The notes under the pieces are model-generated. The model was not told where the DNA came from and ran no database searches. It saw only the letters and a list, made by a program, of their open reading frames with translations. A DNA stretch of 64,000 nucleotides from Pseudomonas sp. GV085 (GTDB lineage: Bacteria; Pseudomonadota; Gammaproteobacteria; Pseudomonadales; Pseudomonadaceae): the NCBI RefSeq assembly GCF_003050925.1, contig NZ_QAOV01000011.1, positions 85,381 to 149,380 of the forward strand, read 5' to 3'. A program made the translations under genes and the position numbers. The first letter of the stretch is position 1; each line of letters opens with the position of its first letter. Shown one piece after another: positions 59,805 to 64,000 of this stretch.

Positions 59805-60868
59805 GCCCGCAATTCTGGCGCGGCAAGCGGGTGCTGGTCACCGGCCACACCGGTTTCAAGGGCAGTTGGCTGACGTTGTGGCTGCAAAGCCTGGGTGCCG
59901 AAGTCAGCGGGTTTTCCCTCGACCCGTCCACCGAGCCGAGTCTGTTCGAACTGGCGCGGGTGCATGAAGGCATCAACGATCAGCGCGGCGACTTGCGTGA
60001 CCTGGGCGCTTTACTGGAACTGATCGCCGAGACCCGGCCGGAAATCGTCCTGCACCTGGCGGCACAGCCGCTGGTGCGCGAAGGTTATCGCGACCCGTTG
60101 GGCACGTACTCCAGCAACGTCATGGGCACGCTCAACCTGCTCGAAGCGATCCGTCAGGTCGGTGGCGTGCGTGCCTGCGTGCTGGTGACCACCGACAAGG
60201 TCTACGCCAACCAGGAATGGCTGTGGCCGTACCGCGAAAACGAAGCGTTGGGCGGTCACGATCCCTACAGCAGCAGCAAGGCTTGCTGCGAGTTGTTGGC
60301 GCAATCCTATGCCGCCTCATTCTTTGCGCCTGAAAAGCATGCCGAGCATGGTTTGGCGTTGGCCACGGCCCGTGCCGGCAACGTACTCGGTGGTGGCGAT
60401 TTTGCCCCGGAGCGGTTGATTCCCGACGTGCTGCGGGCATGGTCGGCGGATGAGCCGGTGACCTTGCGCTATCCGCAGGCGGTACGCCCATGGCAACACG
60501 CGCTGGAACCGCTGGCCGGCTATCTGCAACTGGCTGCCGGCCTGTATGAGCAAGGTCCGCAATTCGCCGGGGCGTGGAATTTCGGTCCCGGCGAAGCGGA
60601 CATGTGCAGCGTCGGCGAGGTGGTCGAACTGCTCGCCAGCCGCTGGCCGCAAGCACGCGGGCTGCGCATCGAACCGAGCGATTTGCATGAGGCCGGCCTG
60701 CTGCGCCTGGACAGCAGCCGTGCCCGTCAACTGCTCGGCTGGCAACCGCGCTGGTCGTTGCAGCAATGCCTGACCCAAACCCTGGATTGGCATCTGGCGT
60801 GGCAGAACGGCGATGACATGCGCGCCATCAGCCTGGCGCAATTGAACCTGTACCGAGGCGCGCTGTGA
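59786..60868 (+). CDS. rfbG: CDP-glucose 4,6-dehydratase RfbG, 360 aa
   Basis: Extended short-chain dehydrogenase that turns CDP-glucose into CDP-4-keto-6-deoxyglucose. NAD site VLVTGHTGFKGSWLTLWLQS; catalytic Thr in VLVTTDKVYANQEW; Tyr-Lys pair in YSSSKACCELLAQSY. The start at 59786 has GGGGAGG five bases upstream, giving a 19-base overlap with rfbF and probable coupled translation. RfbF plus RfbG defines a CDP-sugar route, unlike the dTDP or UDP routes used for most flagellin sugars. Confidence 0.95.
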   Translation: MEAMGLSPQFWRGKRVLVTGHTGFKGSWLTLWLQSLGAEVSGFSLDPSTEPSLFELARVHEGINDQRGDLRDLGALLELIAETRPEIVLHLAAQPLVREGYRDPLGTYSSNVMGTLNLLEAIRQVGGVRACVLVTTDKVYANQEWLWPYRENEALGGHDPYSSSKACCELLAQSYAASFFAPEKHAEHGLALATARAGNVLGGGDFAPERLIPDVLRAWSADEPVTLRYPQAVRPWQHALEPLAGYLQLAAGLYEQGPQFAGAWNFGPGEADMCSVGEVVELLASRWPQARGLRIEPSDLHEAGLLRLDSSRARQLLGWQPRWSLQQCLTQTLDWHLAWQNGDDMRAISLAQLNLYRGAL

Positions 60869-61425
60869 GTGAATTTCTGCTGAAGGCGTTGCCGCTGAGC
60901 GGTTTGTTCAGCGTGCAGCACAAACGCTTCGAAGACGAGCGCGGGCACTTTTCCCGGTTGTTTTGCGAGGGCAGCCTCGGTGCGTTTGGCCAGGCGTTTC
61001 ATATCCGCCAGATCAATCACTCCTGCACCCGCGAATGCGGCAGCGTGCGTGGCCTGCATTACCAGAATGCCCGCACGCCGGAAGCCAAGTTGATCACCTG
61101 CCTGCGCGGTGAAGTCTGGGATGTCGCGGTGGATCTGCGTCCCGACTCCGAGACCTTCCTGCACTGGCACGCCGAACACCTGCGTGCCGGTGATGGCCGC
61201 AGCCTGTTGATTCCGGCCGGGTTCGCCCACGGCTTCCAGACCCTGAGCGGCGACGCCGAGCTGCTTTACCTGCACAGCAACGACTACATGCCGGAACACG
61301 AAGGCGGTTTGTCGGTGCTCGATCCACGGCTGGCGATTGCCTGGCCGTTGCCTGTCAATAATCTGTCGGTGCGCGATGCAAGTCATCCGGCGCTCGATGA
61401 ACACTTCGCCGGAGTGCGTCTATGA
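60865..61425 (+). CDS. RmlC-like 4-keto-6-deoxysugar 3,5-epimerase, 186 aa
   Basis: Cupin-fold epimerase of the dTDP-4-dehydrorhamnose 3,5-epimerase family. Catalytic His in RGLHYQNARTPEAKLITCLR, Asp/Arg in WDVAVDLRPDSETF, and active-site Tyr in LHSNDYMPEHEGGL. With RfbF/RfbG upstream it most likely acts on CDP-4-keto-6-deoxyglucose at C3 and/or C5. GTG start overlaps the rfbG stop by 4 bases (GTGA). Confidence 0.9.
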   Translation: MSEFLLKALPLSGLFSVQHKRFEDERGHFSRLFCEGSLGAFGQAFHIRQINHSCTRECGSVRGLHYQNARTPEAKLITCLRGEVWDVAVDLRPDSETFLHWHAEHLRAGDGRSLLIPAGFAHGFQTLSGDAELLYLHSNDYMPEHEGGLSVLDPRLAIAWPLPVNNLSVRDASHPALDEHFAGVRL

Positions 61426-62648
61426 ACTGCCGTGGTTGCGCCACTGCGCTGACCCTGCCGCTGATCGACCTGGGCACCTCCCCACCGTCCAATGCCTACG
61501 TGCGTGTCGACCAGCTGGAGCAGGCCGAACAATGGGTGCCGCTGAAGGTTGCCGTGTGCCAGCAATGCTGGCTGGTGCAAACCGAGGATTACACCAGCGC
61601 CGACAGCCTGTTCGATGCCGAGTACGCCTATTTCAGTTCGTTCTCCAGCACCTGGCTGGCCCATACCGAGCGTTATGTGGCCGAGATGGTCGAGCGCTTC
61701 GGCCTGAGCGCCGACAGCCGCGTGGTGGAAGTCGCCGCCAACGACGGTTACCTGTTGCAGTACGTGGCCGGGCGCGGCATCCCTTGCCTGGGCGTCGAGC
61801 CAACCCGCAGCACCGCGCAAGCGGCGCGGGAAAAAGGCCTGGAGATTCGTGAACTGTTTTTCGGTCGCGACACCGCCGCGCAGCTGAAAAGCGAAGGCTG
61901 GGGCGCCGACCTGATGGCCGCCAACAACGTGCTGGCGCATGTGCCGGACATCAACGATTTCCTCGGAGGTTTCGCGACCCTGCTCAAACCGACCGGCGTG
62001 GCGACTTTCGAATTCCCGCAGCTGCTGACCCTGATGGCCGGCCAGCAGTTCGACACGCTGTACCACGAGCATTATTCCTACCTGTCGCTGACCGCTGTGC
62101 AGACCTTGTGCGAGCGCAATGGCCTGCAAGTGTTCGACGTCAGCCAGCTCCCGACCCATGGCGGTTCGTTGCGGGTGTTCGTGCAGCGACTGGACGGCAA
62201 ACGTCGCGAAGTACAACCGGCGGTCCGGCAACAGCTGCAGGACGAACTCGCCGCCGGGGTGAAAACCCCTGAGTTCTACTCCACCCTGGCGCCCGCCGCC
62301 GAGCGCATCAAGCATGACCTGCTGCGCTTCCTGTTACAGGCCAAGGCTGACGGCAAGCGTGTGGTCGGCTACGGCGCCGCCGCCAAGGGCAACACCCTGC
62401 TCAACTACGCCGGGGTCAAGCCGGACCTGCTGGCCTGGGTGGCCGATGCCAATCCGCACAAGCAAGGCAAGTACCTGCCCGGCAGCCGCATTCCGATCGT
62501 GTCGCCGGCGCGGATCGACATCGAGAAGCCGGACTACGTGCTGGTACTGCCGTGGAACCTGCTGGATGAGATCACCCAGGCCTTTGCCGGCATTCGTGCA
62601 TGGGACGGTCGTTTTGTCATTGCCATTCCCGAGTTGATCATTCGATGA
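61422..62648 (+). CDS. Sugar C-methyltransferase, TylC3/NovU-like, 408 aa
   Basis: SAM-dependent methyltransferase of the three-domain type acting on keto-sugars. An N-terminal zinc site is formed by Cys3/Cys6 (NCRGCAT) and a second CxxC near residue 47-50 (VCQQCWLVQ). The SAM motif is VVEVAANDGYLLQYVAGRG; the catalytic loop FDTLYHEHYSYLSL has the His/Tyr of C-methyltransferases; the C-terminal domain includes VVGYGAAAKGNTLLNYAGV. It would add a methyl branch to a CDP-4-keto-6-deoxysugar, normally at C3 (or C5). The start overlaps the epimerase stop by 4 bases (ATGA). Confidence 0.88.
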   Translation: MNCRGCATALTLPLIDLGTSPPSNAYVRVDQLEQAEQWVPLKVAVCQQCWLVQTEDYTSADSLFDAEYAYFSSFSSTWLAHTERYVAEMVERFGLSADSRVVEVAANDGYLLQYVAGRGIPCLGVEPTRSTAQAAREKGLEIRELFFGRDTAAQLKSEGWGADLMAANNVLAHVPDINDFLGGFATLLKPTGVATFEFPQLLTLMAGQQFDTLYHEHYSYLSLTAVQTLCERNGLQVFDVSQLPTHGGSLRVFVQRLDGKRREVQPAVRQQLQDELAAGVKTPEFYSTLAPAAERIKHDLLRFLLQAKADGKRVVGYGAAAKGNTLLNYAGVKPDLLAWVADANPHKQGKYLPGSRIPIVSPARIDIEKPDYVLVLPWNLLDEITQAFAGIRAWDGRFVIAIPELIIR

Positions 62649-63766
62649 GCCGAATTCATTACACCAAACCCAGTGTCGGTGAGCTGGAAGCTGACTACGT
62701 ACTCGATGCCGTCCGCCATGGTTGGGGAGAGCGCTGCTACGAGTACCTGACGCGCTTCGAAAAGTCCTTTGCCGAGCACGTGGGTGCGACGTACGCGATT
62801 GCCACGTCCAGTTGCACCGGTGCGCTGCACATGGGCATGGCGGCGCTGGGCATCGGTGCCGGCGATGAGGTGATCCTGGCCGATACCAACTGGATCGCCT
62901 CGGCCGCGCCCATCACCTATCTGGGCGCGACGCCGGTGTTCGTCGACGTGTTGGCCGACAGTTGGTGCCTCGACCCGCAGCAGGTTCGCCGGGCGATCAC
63001 CCCACGAACCAAAGCGATTCTGGCGGTGCACCTCTACGGCAATCTCTGCGACATGGACGCGTTGCTGGCCATCGGTCGCGAGTTTGGCCTGCCGGTCATC
63101 GAAGACGCCGCCGAGGCGATTGGCTCGCAATGGCGCGGCCAGGCCGCCGGTTCGCTGGGCGCGTTCGGCGCGTTTTCCTTTCATGGCACCAAGACCATGA
63201 CCACCGGCGAAGGCGGCATCTTCGTGACGTCGGACAAGGCTCTGTATGACCGTGTGCTGACCCTGTCCAACCATGGCCGCGTGGCCGGCAGCAGCAAACA
63301 GTTCTGGCCGGATTTCCTCGGTTTCAAATACAAGATGAGCAACCTGCAAGCCGCCGTCGGTTGCGCGCAGGTTGAGCGGATCGACGAGTTGATCGAACGC
63401 AAGCGAGCGATCTTCGCCCACTACGCCGAGGCGCTGGCGTCGTTGCCGGGCTTGTCCATGAACCCTGAACCGGAACATGCGCGCAACGGTTACTGGATGC
63501 CTACCGTGGTCTTTGACCGCGAGCTGGGGATCACGCGGGACATGTTGATCGCCGCCTTCCAGGCCGCCGATATCGATGCGCGGGTGTTCTTCTGGCCGCT
63601 GTCGTCCTTGCCGATGTTCAGCGAACTGACGGCTGACTCGCCCGTGGCGCATGCACTGCCGGAGCGCGCGATCAATCTGCCGAGTTACCACGACATGACC
63701 AATGACGATCAGCATCGGGTCATCGAGGTGCTGCGCGCGCTGGTACTCAAAAGGGCGCGGCTATGA
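62645..63766 (+). CDS. DegT/DnrJ/EryC1/StrS-family sugar aminotransferase, 373 aa
   Basis: PLP-dependent transaminase that converts a keto-sugar into an amino-sugar. PLP-binding stretches: ATSSCTGALHMGMAALGIGA, VIEDAAEAIGSQW, and the Lys in SFHGTKTMTTGEGGIF. Gly/Asn-rich RNYWMPTV-type end region is present (NGYWMPTVVFDR). The start ATG at 62645 overlaps the methyltransferase stop (ATGA). Given the order of genes it probably aminates C4 of the C-methylated 4-keto sugar, but position is inference. Confidence 0.92.
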   Translation: MSRIHYTKPSVGELEADYVLDAVRHGWGERCYEYLTRFEKSFAEHVGATYAIATSSCTGALHMGMAALGIGAGDEVILADTNWIASAAPITYLGATPVFVDVLADSWCLDPQQVRRAITPRTKAILAVHLYGNLCDMDALLAIGREFGLPVIEDAAEAIGSQWRGQAAGSLGAFGAFSFHGTKTMTTGEGGIFVTSDKALYDRVLTLSNHGRVAGSSKQFWPDFLGFKYKMSNLQAAVGCAQVERIDELIERKRAIFAHYAEALASLPGLSMNPEPEHARNGYWMPTVVFDRELGITRDMLIAAFQAADIDARVFFWPLSSLPMFSELTADSPVAHALPERAINLPSYHDMTNDDQHRVIEVLRALVLKRARL

Positions 63767-64000
63767 AGGTTTACCTGTTGGGGGCGGCCAATCCTGAAGC
63801 GGTACGGATGATCCTCACCCTGCAACGCAGCCAGCCGGACGTGCAGTTCGCCTTTCTCGATAACGACCCGGCCAAGCAAGGCACGCTGTTTCATGGCGTG
63901 CCGGTGGTGGGTGGCACCGACAAGGTGGCCGAGCTGAAAGGCCCCGACACACGCTTTGTCAATTTGATCACTGGCAGCACGGCGCTGCGTTACCGGACCA
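63763..64000 (+). CDS. Sugar O/N-acyltransferase, PglD/NeuD N-terminal part (cut by window end)
   Basis: The first 79 codons are visible: MKVYLLGAANPEAVRMILTL, then FAFLDNDPAKQGTLFHGVPV and VGGTDKVAEL. This is the Rossmann-like N-terminal domain that binds the nucleotide sugar in PglD/NeuD-type acyltransferases; the left-handed beta-helix would lie beyond the window. ATG overlaps the aminotransferase stop (ATGA). It would N-acylate the amino-sugar made by the preceding gene. Confidence 0.75.
   Translation, partial: MKVYLLGAANPEAVRMILTLQRSQPDVQFAFLDNDPAKQGTLFHGVPVVGGTDKVAELKGPDTRFVNLITGSTALRYRT

Noticed and set aside
1..64000. CRISPR array, tRNA, rRNA, insertion sequence or prophage
   Set aside because: Repeated sequences are REP arms or adhesin repeats, not spaced direct repeats; no cloverleaf, rRNA, transposase or integrase motif was found.

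Overview
The window is about 60% GC chromosomal DNA from a fluorescent-group Pseudomonas. The evidence is the LapA/LapD/LapG biofilm module, the phhABC/phhR phenylalanine-catabolism locus, a polar-flagellum flgFGHIJKL operon followed by a flagellin-glycosylation island, and many Pseudomonas-type REP/REPIN repeats. No tRNA, rRNA, CRISPR array, transposase or prophage was seen.

Layout. 1-16 kb: the 3' end of a giant RTX adhesin (LapA type, cut by the window edge) faces lapG-lapD across an accessory block. That block holds three signal-less Ig-like proteins, a pertactin-type autotransporter and a decayed copy of the lapD 3' end. 16-28 kb: housekeeping and regulatory genes (recQ, a MarR/SlyA-type regulator, a short FimV-like protein, a SelT/W-like protein, an EamA exporter with an AraC regulator, an LpxH-like phosphoesterase, an HD protein, an Mpo1-like protein, an OruR-type regulator, trkH, a nitroreductase). 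28-31 kb: a Cpx-like envelope-stress set (coiled-coil membrane protein, response regulator, Spy/CpxP-like protein, histidine kinase). 31-37 kb: yciI, yciB, then a PHP phosphoesterase, a YciO-type protein, scpA, scpB and rluB. 38-46 kb: aromatic amino acid uptake and catabolism (aroP, phhABC, phhR) with arfB, an MFS transporter and two small proteins. 46-55 kb: flgF to flgL behind a good sigma-54 promoter. 55-64 kb: a three-module glycosyltransferase and a tightly overlapping CDP-sugar operon that runs off the window.

How the genes work together. LapG is the periplasmic protease that releases LapA-type adhesins, and LapD is the c-di-GMP receptor that sequesters LapG. Both carry their key residues here. 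aroP and the phhA/phhR divergent promoter each carry a TyrR/PhhR-box-like palindrome with identical spacing, so uptake and degradation of aromatic amino acids are probably co-regulated by PhhR. The sugar operon makes CDP-4-keto-6-deoxyglucose (RfbF, RfbG) and then appears to epimerise, C-methylate, aminate and acylate it, probably to decorate flagellin through the large glycosyltransferase.

Most notable observations: the in-frame lapD relic that marks how the adhesin-accessory block was assembled; the Ig-like genes in that block; an EvgA/BvgA-like palindrome in front of the autotransporter; the long aroP leader with two small ORFs; an unannotatable-by-length 43-residue protein; and the unusual CDP-sugar pathway. 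Gene assignments rest on reading motifs by eye and on memory of the families; no database search was run.
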